This document shows positions 1-12,500 of a stretch of 64,000 nucleotides of DNA, piece by piece. Origin of the DNA: Timema cristinae (Eukaryota > Arthropoda > Insecta > Phasmatodea > Timematidae); the NCBI GenBank assembly GCA_039000515.1, contig JBCFYV010000001.1, positions 66,185,919-66,249,918 on the forward strand. Direction: 5' to 3'. Made by a program: the position numbers and the translations under genes. How positions within the stretch are numbered: position 1 is the first letter of the stretch; every line of letters begins with the position of its first letter. A model generated the notes under the pieces. That model worked only from the letters and a program-made list of their open reading frames with translations, made no database searches and had not been told where the DNA came from.

Positions 1-2360
1 TCCATCTGCTTTTTAGTACATGTGTAGGTTCTTCCTGCTACAGTTGTTGGGTCCACATTGCAAAGTACAAAGTTTACTGATACAATAGGTACATCTGGTT
101 TACTAGGGTATAAGAATGAAGTTGCAGGTCCAGATGTTTGCAGAAAAGATATTGTTACTTCACGTTCTACTTCATCAGTGATAATACACATCCTGTCCAC
201 CAAGCGTTATCGTAAGCACATGCCACAAAACTGATTATTTGTTCAGTGGAACATAATCTACTTCTGCGCAGACTCTTACACAATGTAAATAGTTTTTTTC
301 AGAGGCTGAAAAACACTTTAGTTTCTACTTTTTCTGCAGACACAGGGAGAAAAGCATGAAATTTCAGAGTTCCTGTTAAAGCTACAGCTTCATCAAATAG
401 ATTTTCTAATATTTTCTCTTCCTCTAGGTACTCGTCATTAGTTACATAGAAAAAAGTTATGGCAGTGATATTCTTCCTTCCCCACTCAAACAGCTGTTTA
501 GGCGTCATGATTTGGTTTGACAGGGGGGTTTTGGAGACTAAATTTTGCTGCGAGCCTTTCACCATCACATACTCCTTTGCCATGTGCAGTGGCATAAAAA
601 TGCCACTCGGCAAGGATGCAATGAAAATCAGTACTGTGGTTGCACAGATTTGAAAAGCTTTTTCTATTTTTGTATTTGGCGGCAGACCCGTCAGAAAAAT
701 AGAAAATGTTGCTTAATTTGGAAGCATCTCTTCTTTCAAAAATGGGTAAGTTTCCTTTGAAATGGATGCGCTAAAATTTATCATGTTTTAAACATTCTGA
801 AATGAAAACAAAACTCTTGTGCCTTACTTCATCATTTTCCTTGTAGTAAAGAACAAATGGGTGAGCAGTGCTCGAGTTATTCCAATGAAAAGATTGTGCC
901 TGTCTTGCACAACCAAAGAATAGTTTTCTTCAAAGTCACATGTCACTACAGCTTCATTTGAACTCATTGTACTTTTTTTTTTATCTGAAAAAAAAAATCA
1001 GAATGCTGCTTCGCAATAAAATCGTGTCTTTTCAAAGTTTTTAACTAGTTTGAAAACTCCTCAACAAAATACTGTGTAGATTTACAAAAAGTTTTGAAAG
1101 TACATCAATCAACTGAGACCACTGCTGTAGATTATTTTCTATAATTTCTTCAAGAGCATTCAGTAAAGCTTCCTTGAAATCAGTTATGCTGGGACATAAA
1201 TCAGACTCATCTAAGTAACAGATCTGTCCTGGAGGGCCATACATAATTTTGGCCAAACAGTTTTGGTATGTTTTTAAAGGTTTATCATCACTTTGTTTAA
1301 ATTAGCTCCAGCAATCGTTAGTTTCGTATTCTGGTGTGTTTTAACATGCATATACAGTATGAGTTCCACTACCTCCTGCTATTACAAAATTATTTGGTCG
1401 AAGGTCGGCAAATTTTGAAAACATTATCTTTTGAAGTAAATACTTGGTTTTGAAAAGTTTATAAATTTCTCTTAGATTGCCCAATATAAGCGTCTTTTGA
1501 ACTTGAATGCCATCATTGTTTTTCAGTGAAACATAATCTTTCTTGCCGGGCATTTGTCTGCTGACTTTATCACTGCAATACAATTCTTTTACTAAAAGGA
1601 CTCTTTCTATAGCAAAATTTTTACCAGGCTTTGGGTCAGCGGTGGATAAAATTTCTTTTTTCTTGTTGCAGTGCCTTTGCTTTTCTAGCAAAATAGTTTG
1701 TTACTCCAAATTCTTTTTCTATTTTACTGCATGACCAGCTCCTTGGTAATACAGTCAAAATTTGGAGTTTTTAATTTCGTTTTAAGTCTTTAAATATTTT
1801 TTTTAGTTGCAGGGTGACCTGGCGGTCTAGGGGTAAGGTGTCAAAATTCTATGTTGGAGTCCAGGGTTCAATCCTCAGTCCTGGCACAGATTTATCTGAT
1901 TACCAAACCCTTCCTTCACTTTTGACAAGATGTGTATTAATCACAACTTGTGAATGTGGGGCATGTCAGGCCTCCATCGTGGTTCCAATTCCACGTTAAA
2001 CTGTAGGTCCTTCATTTCATCTCACAAACACCCTACCATTAACATTAGCGTAAGTGCGTACAACCCGAACGGGTAGCGAGATGCGGTGCTAATAATAATA
2101 ATAATAATAATAATTTTAGTTGCGTAATTATTTCTAACTCTGTATTGTTAGTGTGACCATTATCATTATCATCATTATATCATCATCATCATTATTCTCA
2201 GAGTTAAAAAATGAATCCTTATGGGTTCTTTTAATCATTTCCAATTTTTCTTTACAGTACTTATTAGAGCTGTGCATTTTCTTCTTACATACTGGTGAAT
2301 CTCCAAGAGAAGACGAAGAAACATTTAAGTGACCTATAGCAAGATCTTGATCCACATAAT
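1..2360 (-). pseudogene. TE gene of the DF-ENY type, SINE-interrupted, runs off left edge
   Basis: Decayed transposon protein read right to left. Pieces in order: an N-terminal charged part (2355-2134), a stretch containing GKKDYVSLKN and the motif AGGSGTHTVYAC (1691-1341), a block with DLCPSITDFKEALLNALEE (1256-1041), a motif reading CDFEENYSLVVQD at about 960-900, and a C-terminal part with PKQLFEWGRKNI and FLPVSAEKVETK (613-299), continuing to GRTYTCTKKQM at the left edge. Each block has a counterpart in the same order in the gene at 6373-8755, so the two are copies of one family. I recall this ORF family as a repeat-associated protein of insects and fish, probably a transposase with the Asp of DFxENY as a catalytic candidate; that role is inference. 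Frameshifts, stops and a SINE at 1811-2113 make it non-functional. Only about 15 C-terminal residues should lie outside the window. Confidence 0.75.
1811..2113 (+). mobile_element. SINE-A copy 1 (tRNA-derived)
   Basis: A tRNA-like head has an A box (tggcggtctaggggtaagg) and a B box (gggttcaatcct), followed by a body and a tail ending in gtgct(aat)n. It is flanked by the 10-bp target duplication ttttagttgc (1801-1810 and 2114-2123). It lies inside the coding part of the TE gene at 1-2360. This is the most diverged of six copies here; the head carries several substitutions. Confidence 0.92.
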
Positions 2361-3620
2361 CATGTCATAAGACTTCTTATGAGCCAGTGTTAGTATTTAT
2401 AAAGGCTTATAGTGTATTTAGTGATGAAGATCCAGACATGAAATTGAAAAAATATATATATTCCTTATTATAATTAGATTAACCATGCATCACCCGCTTC
2501 AGTGGCCGAACATTCTAAAGCAGAAAGCAGCGAGTTATTATTTAGCTCCTGCAGCGTGATGTGAAGCAGTGTAGATAGCAAGTATTATAAAGCCAAAGTG
2601 CATGTAATGCATCACCTCAGTAATCTAAGCTCGCCCGCACCTTCTCGGAACCACACAAACTATTGAGGACATCGACGAATAATGAAGCATACAGATTGCA
2701 TGCAGCGAAACCAAAGAGACACTCGACTGTGCCAGCTAACACCGTCTCTGTGAGAACGCCATGTTTTCAGATCCGAATGTTAGCTTCGACACCATTCCAG
2801 AATTATCTGGGAAGTTTTTATTGCATATTAAAACCTTGTGTTTTTTCGTACCTTCAGTCGATTACAGTTCAGTCAGTATTCAGTCGAGAGTCGAAACAAA
2901 TAAAGTCGCAGTGCAGTGTTATTTATTTATGAGTGTTATTAGTGAGTGCTTTTCCATTAGAGTTTTTTTTGTAAACAGTTAAGTTACATAATATAGCTTT
3001 TCAGATATTCTGTCTTGAGGACAAAACACCTCCCAATGCAGGTTTTTTGGAGCAAATATGTAGACCCTAATGATTCAGAAAATATAATTGATTTTCCTTC
3101 AATGGATTGTTGGGTGACGACTGGATCCTTAAAAAAATATCTCAAAACCTTCATCGCAATACCTCTAATAGCTGTGGAAGCATCAAGAGGTGTCCAAGTA
3201 TTATATTGGATGCAATTTTTGTATTGTTTTTTTAAATTTTGAATAACATTTATCTGCGAGGGTCTGCTAGGATGAGAGTATGTAACAGCTTTGGAGGCTA
3301 AGAGCCCAGGACCTATAAGAGATAGGGTGTGTAAATATATATGTCAATTAAAGAGTCAATAAATACCTTTCAGTCTATGCAGTTTATTTTATTGTACATT
3401 GCATATTGCCCTTACTGTCACAATTTTAACAAAAACAGATTTCAACTTACGTTAATAGTTTGAGTTAATTGGTAATGAACTTGAAGCCTTCAGGCTGACT
3501 TTGTGTAGGGGCACCATATGAGCTAGCTATTTTGTGGTAACAAAATGGAAACAAGAAGAGGCTTAGAGAGGTTCTCCCACCTAGTCGGGGTGTACTTACA
3601 TTCTTAAGCCATTCAAGCCG
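2361..3620. other. unassigned stretch
   Basis: No gene or recognised repeat. Short open stretches at 2663-2932 and 3015-3242 match no family I know and have no supporting splice or start context. The sequence turns CA- and GT-rich towards the satellite that begins near 3624. Confidence 0.5.
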
Positions 3621-3623
3621 TGT

Positions 3624-4695
3624 AAACTTTAAAAGGCCTACTCGGTGATGTGTTGTATTGTTCTACACGCAGAATGACACTTTAAAAGGTCTACTCGGTG
3701 ATGTGTTGTATTGTTCTACACGCAGAATGACACTTTAAAAGGTCTACTCGGTGATGTGTTGTATTGTTCTACACGCAGAATGACACTTTAAAAGGTCTAC
3801 TCGGTGATGTGTTGTATTGCTCTGCACGCAGAATGACACTTTAAAAGATCTACTCGGTGATGTATTGTATTGTTCTACACGCAGAATGACACTTTAAAAG
3901 GTCTACTCGGTGATGTGTTGTATTGTTCTACACGTAGAATGACACTTTAAAAGATCTATTCGGTGATTTATTGTATTGTTCTACACGTAGAATGACACTT
4001 TAAAAGATCTATTCGGTGATGTGTTGTATTGTTCTACACGTAGAATGACACTTTAAAAGATCTATTTGGTGATGTGTTGTATTGTTCTACACGCAGAATG
4101 ACACTTTAAAGGTCTACTCGGTGATGTGTTGTATTGCTCTACAACGCAGAATGACACTTTAAAAGATCTACTCGGTGATGATTGTATTGTTCTACACGCA
4201 GAATTGACACTTTAAAAAGGTCTACTCGGTGATGTGTTGTATTGTTTCACACGTAGAATGACACTTTAAAAGATCTATTCGGTGATTTATTGTATTGTTC
4301 TACACGTAGAATGACACTTTAAAAGATCTATTCGGTGATGTGTTGTATTGTTCTACACGTAGAATGACACTTTAAAAGATCTATTTGGTGATGTGTTGTA
4401 TTGTTCTACACGCAGAATGACACTTTAAAAGATCTATTCGGTGATGTGTTGTATTGTTCTACACGTAGAATGACACTTTAAAAGATCTATTCGGTGATGT
4501 GTTGTATTGTTCTACACGTAGAATGACACTTTAAAAGATCTATTCGGTGATGTGTTGTATTGTTCTACACGTAGAATGACACTTTAAAAGATCTATTCGG
4601 TGATGTGTTGTATTGTTCTACACGTAGAATGACACTTTAAAAGATCTATTCGGTGATGTGTTGTATTGTTCCACACGCAGAGTGACACTTTAAAG
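3624..4695 (+). repeat. 53-bp satellite array, about 20 monomers
   Basis: The monomer starts cactttaaaaggtctactcg and ends acacgcagaatga, 53 bp in all. About twenty tandem copies are nearly identical. Two sequence types occur: ggtctactcgg with acacgcag (mainly the left part) and gatctattcgg with acacgtag (mainly the right part). Single-base indels appear around 4105-4215. A run of variant monomers (gatttattg, then gatgtg, then ctatttggtg) at about 3930-4080 recurs at 4260-4400, so blocks of about six monomers were duplicated. Confidence 0.95.
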
Positions 4696-4938
4696 ATACA
4701 TTTTATTTTAAGAAATAGATAAAAATTGTTTTGTTTCATGCATAGCTTAAATGTTGATTTTGTGTGTAATTTACTATCTTTAAACTTATTGTTTTTTTCC
4801 TTAGAAAATCATCACAGGAAAAAAGAGGGTGTTCCCTTACCAGTATTTATATTTTTATTTTAAAAATAACATTTAACGTTTACTTTTTCTGTCTTTCAAC
4901 TTAAATTTGTTAATAAATATTACAAAGTTAGTAATGAT
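4696..4938. other. AT-rich spacer
   Basis: AT-rich DNA between the satellite and the hAT terminus. No ORF or repeat recognised. Confidence 0.5.
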
Positions 4939-5545
4939 CAGGGCTCGGATTTTGATAACATGTTATCTTTTATTTGCTCTATCAGAGAAAATGCTCATTA
5001 GTACATAAAATATATTCATGATTCCCTGACTGCAGAAATATATATTTTATAGGTCATTTTTTGCCATTTTAGATTTTTAGGCCAGATTTTTGTTTAGTAA
5101 GTCATTTTTAAGCATTTTTTGGAATGAAATCTAAATTTGTTTGAAAATGACTTTAAACATTTTATATAAGCCTATATGAATTATCGATACTTTGATAAAA
5201 CATGAATATCCAAACATCAGATATTTTAGCACCCACTTGTTGATTGGATAAGATAATGTACAAGTCCTGGTGAGATCTTCACTACACCTAAGTAAGGAAG
5301 GGAGAGCAATCTTTAGAGCTCAAATTAACTTTGTGCCGTCTTTATATTCCTGGTGAGTCACTACCATGTCTGGAATGGGATGGGGAGCTATCGTTTTAAA
5401 GCAGGTATTTGTATTCCAATGTTAAGTAGAACACACAAGTTTAGCTGTCAAAATATTGTAAATGAAAAGTTTTCATTTATAAAGTGCACGTTATATTTAT
5501 TCGTTTGCAGTCAGTTTATGTGTATTTAGAATGATTTAAACCAAA

Positions 5546-5662
5546 CCATCTAAGGCGAGTCATTTGAGGCAAGTTATTACTGAATTTGGAGAGGATATAT
5601 TTTCCACAGAGAGTGAAATATGTTTCTGTAAAATATGTGAAGTGAAAGTGTCTGGCATCAGA
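5546..5662 (+). pseudogene. hAT transposase N-terminus, first half of BED finger
   Basis: The translation runs from PSKASHLRQVITEFG to the zinc-binding pair CFCKIC and then VSGIR. This is the start of a BED-type zinc finger as found in hAT transposases and in the domesticated CGBP1-like proteins. An in-frame ATG with a stop two codons later lies at 5531. The reading stops at 5663, 11 bases before the inserted element at 5674. The second half of the finger resumes at 13267 beyond the insert. Confidence 0.75.
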
Positions 5663-5673
5663 TAAAAGATTTA

Positions 5674-6180
5674 GGGTAAATCCATGTGAATCAACCAATT
5701 AAAAAATAATTCTGGAACTTTATGTTTCAAATTTTGTTGATTTTTGGAAAATGGGTTCTATCTACTGAAAGGACGAAAAATATGAAATTTCAATTATTTT
5801 TAGAATTCCTTTTTTGAGTTATTGGCTTTAATAGTGTCGGAATTTGCATGATTTTGGTCGCATTTTAAAATCTTCAAATGGCTCCATCTCAAAAACTATA
5901 AGGCTTAGAGAAGCGTAATTTGTACCATTTTCTTCAGAATTTTACAAGCTTTAATATGACGTGCAACTTGGCCATATTTAAGTGTTGTTTTTTTAACTAA
6001 AAAATGTATATAATTTTTTAAATCTCAAAATCGAATATTTTTTGTAAAAAATATATTCTTTTTATACACCTTTAGGGAGCATATATACCAAATTTGAAGA
6101 TGGGATGACAATGAGATCATGTTGTAATAAATAGTTGCATACAGCGGTACGTGGCAAATTCACCCAGAATGAGGTATGCT
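5674..6180 (+). repeat. left terminal inverted repeat of the long-TIR element
   Basis: This pairs with 9345-13266 (minus its insert). Shared blocks include gaaaaatatgaaatttcaatt, ggctccatctcaaaaactat, tttacaagctttaatatgac, and the inner edge cacccagaatgagtat. It preserves the uninterrupted version of the site (around 5969-5982, gccatatttaa) into which the inner element at 9554 inserted in the other TIR. Confidence 0.88.
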
Positions 6181-6372
6181 ATGCCAAAAGTGCAAAAAAA
6201 CAAACTAACATAGAGGTTTGTAGTTAATAAGCTCAATATGCAGTTTTTGTTTTAGGTTTAGTTTCAAAACAATATTTACAAAAATCAATATACTTAAAGT
6301 TCAATTGCAAAGTAAGATATTAGATCTATAGTAAAATATTATAAAATGTTGTACATAAATCAAGGCTGGAGG

Positions 6373-8755
6373 CTATTGATAGAGAAGTTCTTGCTTGTTT
6401 AACAGAATATCAGATGCCTTTGTCATTTCTTCTACAGTCAGTTTGTAAGTTCTCCCAGTGGCAATTGATGGGTTCACCTTACAAATAATGAAGTTCTTAG
6501 GAACAGATAATATATCCGCTCTTCTTGGGTAAGTGAATGAAGGAGACGGTCCGCGAGGATGGAGAAATGATACGTCCACTTCTTGCTCTATCATTTTTTG
6601 AGATAACATGCCAACCATCAATTGTTATCATATGCACAAGTTACAAAACCTGCTATTTGATCAAAAGGCACATCTTCAGTGTCGGCTCCTACCTGCATCT
6701 TATGGACATCATAGCTTTCACTGTCAGAAATAATTTTGGTCTTAACCTTATATTTGCTTTGGGGTATGAATGCATGGTACTTTTGTGTACCAGTGACTGC
6801 AATGGCATAGTTGAATCTTTCTTCCAAGTTTTTTTCTTCTTCTAAATACTCCTGGTTTGGTACATAAAAAAATGCCATTCAAACAATTGGTAAGGTGTCA
6901 AGATTTGATTGTCCACTGGCTTCTGTAGGCTGGCTTTAGCTGCAAGCCTTTTCACTGCACCACCAACACCGTCACACACTCCCTTGCCATGTGATGTTGC
7001 ATAGAAGTGCCATTATGCTTGTACTCCATTGAAATCCTCCTCATGACAGCATAAATTTGAAAAGTTCTTACGGTTCTTGTATTGAGCAGCGGAACCATCA
7101 CTGAAGTAATATACTTTTGACAAATTTGGTATAATTTCATACTTTTTATACAAAATGAGCTTTTTTTTGAAAAGTGTGTACCAGAACTTTGTTGTTTGTG
7201 CGCTAGACAGTCAGATATAAACACAACACTTTTTACCTTAGGACTTCCTGATCATTGGTTTCATCTTTGGTCTTGAAATATACAACACATGGATGCATGC
7301 ACCGTAGCCATGGATTTATTCCAGTGAAACCCTTGAGCTTCATCTTGAAGCACAAATTAATAGTTCTCAGTAAAATCACACTGAACAACCAACTTCATTT
7401 TCTAACAATAAAGATTTCTTCTCTGGAAAAAATTACGATTGCTGTTTGGCAATAAAGTCATGCCTTTTTAGCTTTACTAATTGATTGCAGAAGTCCTGGA
7501 CAAAGTCCTCTGTTGTTTTACTCATGGTCTCAAAAGTACAGCGATCAACGGTAATCCATTGTTTGTAAGTAACATTTTCTACCATTTCTTCTTCTAAGGC
7601 TGTGAGCAAAGAATTTTTAAAAGTACTTATGTTCGGACTGAAATCACATTCATTCATAAGACATAATTTGGTAGGTGGGTTGCACATTATTTTAGAAATA
7701 CAATGTTTGTATGTCTTAAGCGGCTGGCAAAGTGATTTTTTGTAAGTTTGCTCCAGCCATCATAAATTTTGTATTTTGATGAGTAGTGCTAACACAAACA
7801 GAATGAGTGCCACTTTCTCCAGCTATGATGCAATTTTTTTGTCTCATTTCAGCAAATTTTGAAAATCCAATTTTTACTTCAGGATAAGAAGATTTGAAAA
7901 GACTGAAAGTTTCTTACAAATTTCTTAAAATTAATCTCTTTTGAACATGCAGGGGCTTGCCATCAATATTTTTTCCCATTGAAACGTAATCTTTTTTCCC
8001 AGACATTTGTCTGTTGGTATCATCACTACAATAAAACTCTTTAACTAGGGTAGTACTTTCTTGTGTCAGTGACTTACCCGGCTTAGCATCTGGGGTAGCA
8101 AGTATTCCTTTTTCTTCTGTCAACCTCTCTGCCTTTCTTGCTATGTAATTACCAACACCGAATTCCTGTTCAATTCTTGCACAAGATCAACTTTTGGGTA
8201 ATGGTGTTAAAATTAAAAATCTTTCCCTTTTATTAGCTATTTTGAATTTTTCTTTGAATTGATCAATGATTTCTTTTTTGGTGTCATCACAGTCACACTC
8301 TTTTTGGCTTGGAATATTTTCCCCGTGGAAAAATGTTTCACTTAGTTTGCGTTTTATTCTGTCAACCTTTTCATGGCGATACTTTTTTGAACTGTTGCAT
8401 TTTAATTTATTTTTTTTACCACTGGGGACTCACCTATTGAAGTTAGAGAAGCATTCAGAAGTTGGAAACTTTCATCAACATTCATAAATTCAGGATCTTC
8501 AGACCTACTAGTACCAGGTTTTATAATTCCAGTTTCATTACTTTTTAATTGTTCTATCTTTTCATTAGTCAACAGCTCTGGCTGCCTTTCTTTTGATAGT
8601 TGGACTCTACAACCTGAACAAATTTTCATGTCTTTTTTCATATTGTTATTTAAGTATATCATCCAACTAGTCACATTTCTAAGATCTTTTTTCTTGACCC
8701 AATGTGATTTTTTCTTAAATGGGTTGCAACAAAAGGTTGCCCAATTTTTTTCCAT
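6373..8755 (-). pseudogene. TE gene of the DF-ENY type, second copy
   Basis: This gene lies between the two long TIRs and reads right to left in at least seven frame-shifted pieces. The N-terminus (8755-8402) contains MEKNWATFCCNPFKKKSHW and a CSGC pair. Then come a lysine-rich stretch, GKKDYVSMGKNIDGK (8123-7914), GESGTHSVCVSTTHQNTK (about 7830-7770), CDFSPNISTFKNSLLTALEEE with YKQWITVDR (7687-7433), a core reading VLQDEAQGFHWNKSM (about 7380-7310), FFYVPNQEYLEEEKN with YHAFIPQSKYKVKTK (6878-6618), and the end (6621-6373). It is collinear with the copy at 1-2360. Because it lies between matching TIRs it is probably the element's own transposase; the catalytic assignment is inference. No piece is intact. 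Confidence 0.78.
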
Positions 8756-9344
8756 CTTCCCTTCGCAAATAAACAGCAGGAAATCGTACTAATAGGACTG
8801 ATAATGCAATAAACACTGATTAAAATAAAAACCCCAAAAATATTTTTGTATCTTAGGTCTTAATTAAATGTCCATAAACTAAAATAAGAAAAGCCACTGA
8901 AATAAGTCACTTCACTAAGAAATAATACTGAGAAACCGAGCCAATAAAGTACATGTATGTTGTATGTCTGGTAGTCACAGTAAAACTGATAGAACTTGTA
9001 AATAATGGCAGTGTTCAGGTTACTGCTTGTGTGTATGACTCACTCCCCTCAGGGCGCGTCTTATCATGAGTCAATGTCTTAATTTGAAATGAATTTTGAG
9101 ATTCATTGTTGAGGAGCAGTAATTTCTTTTACAGTAGCCTATGTAATATCATTAATAAATTTTGTTCTAAGCTAAACCTCAGAATAAGGTTTTTCAAAGT
9201 TTTAATTTTTTTAATGGCCCTACTAAAAAAACCTAATAAAAAAATTTTTTTAAACTTTTTAGGGTTAACTTAAAAGAGCAACAACTTAAATGAGTAGAAA
9301 CAATTTTCCCATTTAATTTGTTTATGGTACTGCAGGTGTTCATA
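8756..9344. other. internal flank of long-TIR element
   Basis: Non-coding DNA between the start of the broken gene and the inner edge of the right TIR; probably the element's 5' untranslated and promoter region. No motif stands out. Confidence 0.4.
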
Positions 9345-9553
9345 AATACTCATTCTGGGGGAATTTACTGTGGTACTGCTATATTTAACTATTTATTACA
9401 ACGTGATCCCATCATCATCCCATCTTCAAATTTGGTACATGTTCTCCCAAAAGGAGTATAAATAAAATATATATTTTTTAGAAAAAAATTAAAAATTTTG
9501 ATTTTGAGATTTAACAAAAACACTTTTTTAAATTAAAAATAAAATTGTTAAAT

Positions 9554-12500
9554 GGGTCATTTCGAAATCTAGGGACAATTTAGACTTTTCAACTGGATAA
9601 AATTAAATTTAAATAAAATGTATAAGTTATACTATAGTTGTGATCATCATTGATTGGTAGTTACAAAAATACTATAGAATGAAATCAAGAACATTTACTT
9701 TGGTAAATAAACATAAAAACTTATTTTTAACAAACATGGAGGTGACACAAGTTGCCATGGTGGTGACAATACAGTACATGGAGGATTGGAGGTGACAACA
9801 GTTGGAATGTAGGTGTCCATATAAACATAAATAGTGGTATTCTGTACCTTAAATGCAATAATATGTAAAACTAAAATGTTAAACTTAACTACTTAACTTT
9901 TTACTCATTAGTTAAAAACTAACATGTATAATAGTAGGCCGCACAAAACTGGAAATGTGTTTGAGTACTGGCTCAAGGTATGCACAGATCGAACTGGGAT
10001 CATGTCTCAGGCTGTTTGATAGGGTACAAACTGGTAGCACCTTCAGATCATACGAGTCATTGCCTCTGTAGTAAAAAAACACATGTGTGTAGTGTGACTT
10101 GTTGGTGAGATCCACCAAAGTGCATGCTTTGTATTTCCTTTCCATATTTACACACATAATTTCAGCAAAATCAATATGGATAAGAACATCAGTTCATTTG
10201 AGGTTCTGCTTTAAGTCAGCAATTGCTTTATAGTGATGATTGATGTTATAAATGTGCCCCATATAACTAGGCAATGCATCAACAAGCAGGTTGAACAGTT
10301 GTTTCATATTTGTAGAGACAGTTTCCTTAAAAACCTTTACATATTGTATATATATTCCTTTAACACAAATCCTCTCTTTCTTCCTTGACCACTGATGGTA
10401 TGTTGTTTCTTTATCTTCAAACTCCTTTGCTTCTACCTGATTATCCTTACAGTCATCACACTTCCTTTCCACACATTGTTTGCTGCTGGGTTTCTCATTG
10501 AAAATTAATACTTTAATCAAATCATCTGGTCTCTTGTACTCAATAATGGTGAGGTGCTTCAGAGGTTCAAAAATCATGTCAAAGTTTTCATGTTTTGTAC
10601 AGAGACAAGTATCCCGCTTATGGATATTAGGTGAAAGGGCCCAAAATGGATGCAGGAAGCAGAATGTAGAGTAAGCAATATTGTAAGAATGTGATTCATT
10701 GAACTGTTTGTGTAGCACCCTTAAACTATTGTTCAGTATTCTTCTCTGTTTTTTAATTTTGTTTCTTGTAATAACATTCTTCTTTCCTGGTTCTATTCTA
10801 CTAACTTCATCCTTCTCAAAAAATTCAACAACATCATTTTTCAAGTGCAATGAAATTTCAGTGTCATACTTTCGCTTTACAAAAACAGACTTTATTTTCT
10901 TCCCTTCATTCTTTTTGTGGCGCTTATGTGAAAGAAACTCCTTGGTGTGAGAAAAAAGCGTGTATTTTTTTATAATTTTGCCACTTAGAACTCTAGCAAA
11001 AACCTGACGAGCTTTTGAATCTTTGTTTGCATTGTAATTGTAGGCTATCTGCGTAGTAAGTGCTTCTCTGAACTGCAAACGTTTCACTACTTTAGTAGAC
11101 ACTTTCTCACCATTTAAGAATTCTCTAACTCTTGTTCGTGGACTTTCATTATTCTCTTTTTGTTTACGTAATCTGTAGTACTTTGCCTTATATTTAGCTG
11201 CACTTTTCGAAAGCCTATTGAGCTTTCCTTCAAGTTCTTTTATCTTTTGGTGAGCCTGTAATCTGTTCCTTAAAACCCTTTTATGGCCTGCATTCTTCCT
11301 ACTTGAGCCAGCCATACCCAGTATGCCATTGCTAGGCCCAGCAGCAGAAACAATGACTTCTCTTGCTTCTGTGCCACTTAATGACGAAGTGACACACACT
11401 AAAATTTTATTAAGTTCACTATCTGCCTCTTTCTATGTCTTGTCATCCTTTCAACCCATTTTTTCCTTTGCTGTCTCGTACCTCTTTCACTTAAATCTGA
11501 GATTAATTTTATTTTCCCCTCTTCCTTTCTTTTAGGCCTATTATATCTCTCTCATTCCATTCTTTTGAATTCATCATAATGTATTGGATAATTTTTTATC
11601 TTAGTCCTATGCTCCATTTCTGCAACTCTTTTCTTTTTTTAACATCTACTAAATTCTTATCAGAAGTTTTGTTTCTTGCCATGTTTATTTCTGAAAACAA
11701 ATTAATATTAATATTTTTTGTATAAAGTAAATGTTATTTACATTATATTGTAATGATTTAAACTTCAGATTCTTATACTAAGTCCATTCCTATTGTTCAT
11801 GGGGTACCCTATATTAAAACATCACAATATAAATTTTCCATTCTTGAAAAAGTTATGATGCAAGAAGAAAATAATATTCACACACAAAACTTGTAATTGT
11901 TTACATTTAGTGAACAAACTGTTGATAGAATTAATATTGAAATATTTCTCACACATTGATAATGTCCATGATGTAGAGATACCAAACTTTTTAAACCTTG
12001 AAATCACATAACTACCACTGTTAAATCAGCAAAGCTAAATAATTACACCAATTTATGCAATAAAATCTGAAAGGTTATCATTTATGAAACAAAAAGTTAA
12101 AAAAATGAATTATATTCACTAAGTAAATGATACGTTACTTTAGCACAGATAATTTTAAATTTAGTATTTCACTCTTTTATGTCACCTCCATGAATAATTG
12201 TCACCTTCATGCTAGATTAAGTACATGGAAGTGACAACCATGGAGGTGACAAATATAAGGTTTTATCTACACAGAACCTAAACTATAAATTACTAAGCCA
12301 CATGGTTTTGGCTTTCATCCAATGTTAAATCATTAAATCTCACTTCAAAGGGAACAATTTTTTATATATGTAAGAACAACAATTTAATAACACCATGGAG
12401 GTGAACATCAATAAAAATATTCTTCAGTAACAAGGAAATAACCCACATATAAGTCAATTAAAACACTCACCTGTAGGATTGAAATGAAACACAATACAAG

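Noticed and set aside
459..760. Plus-strand ORFs over the left TE gene
   Set aside because: They are the reverse strand of a recognisable gene on -.
1813..1890. Possible tRNA gene in the SINE heads
   Set aside because: A and B boxes are present but the acceptor ends do not pair as a mature tRNA and each head continues into the SINE body.
1814..1999. Short ORF across a SINE head; same at 14440-14646 and 33683-33961
   Set aside because: It translates the SINE body and recurs wherever a copy sits; not a gene.
3624..4695. CRISPR-like array
   Set aside because: Monomers abut with no unique spacers and the context is eukaryotic; it is a satellite.
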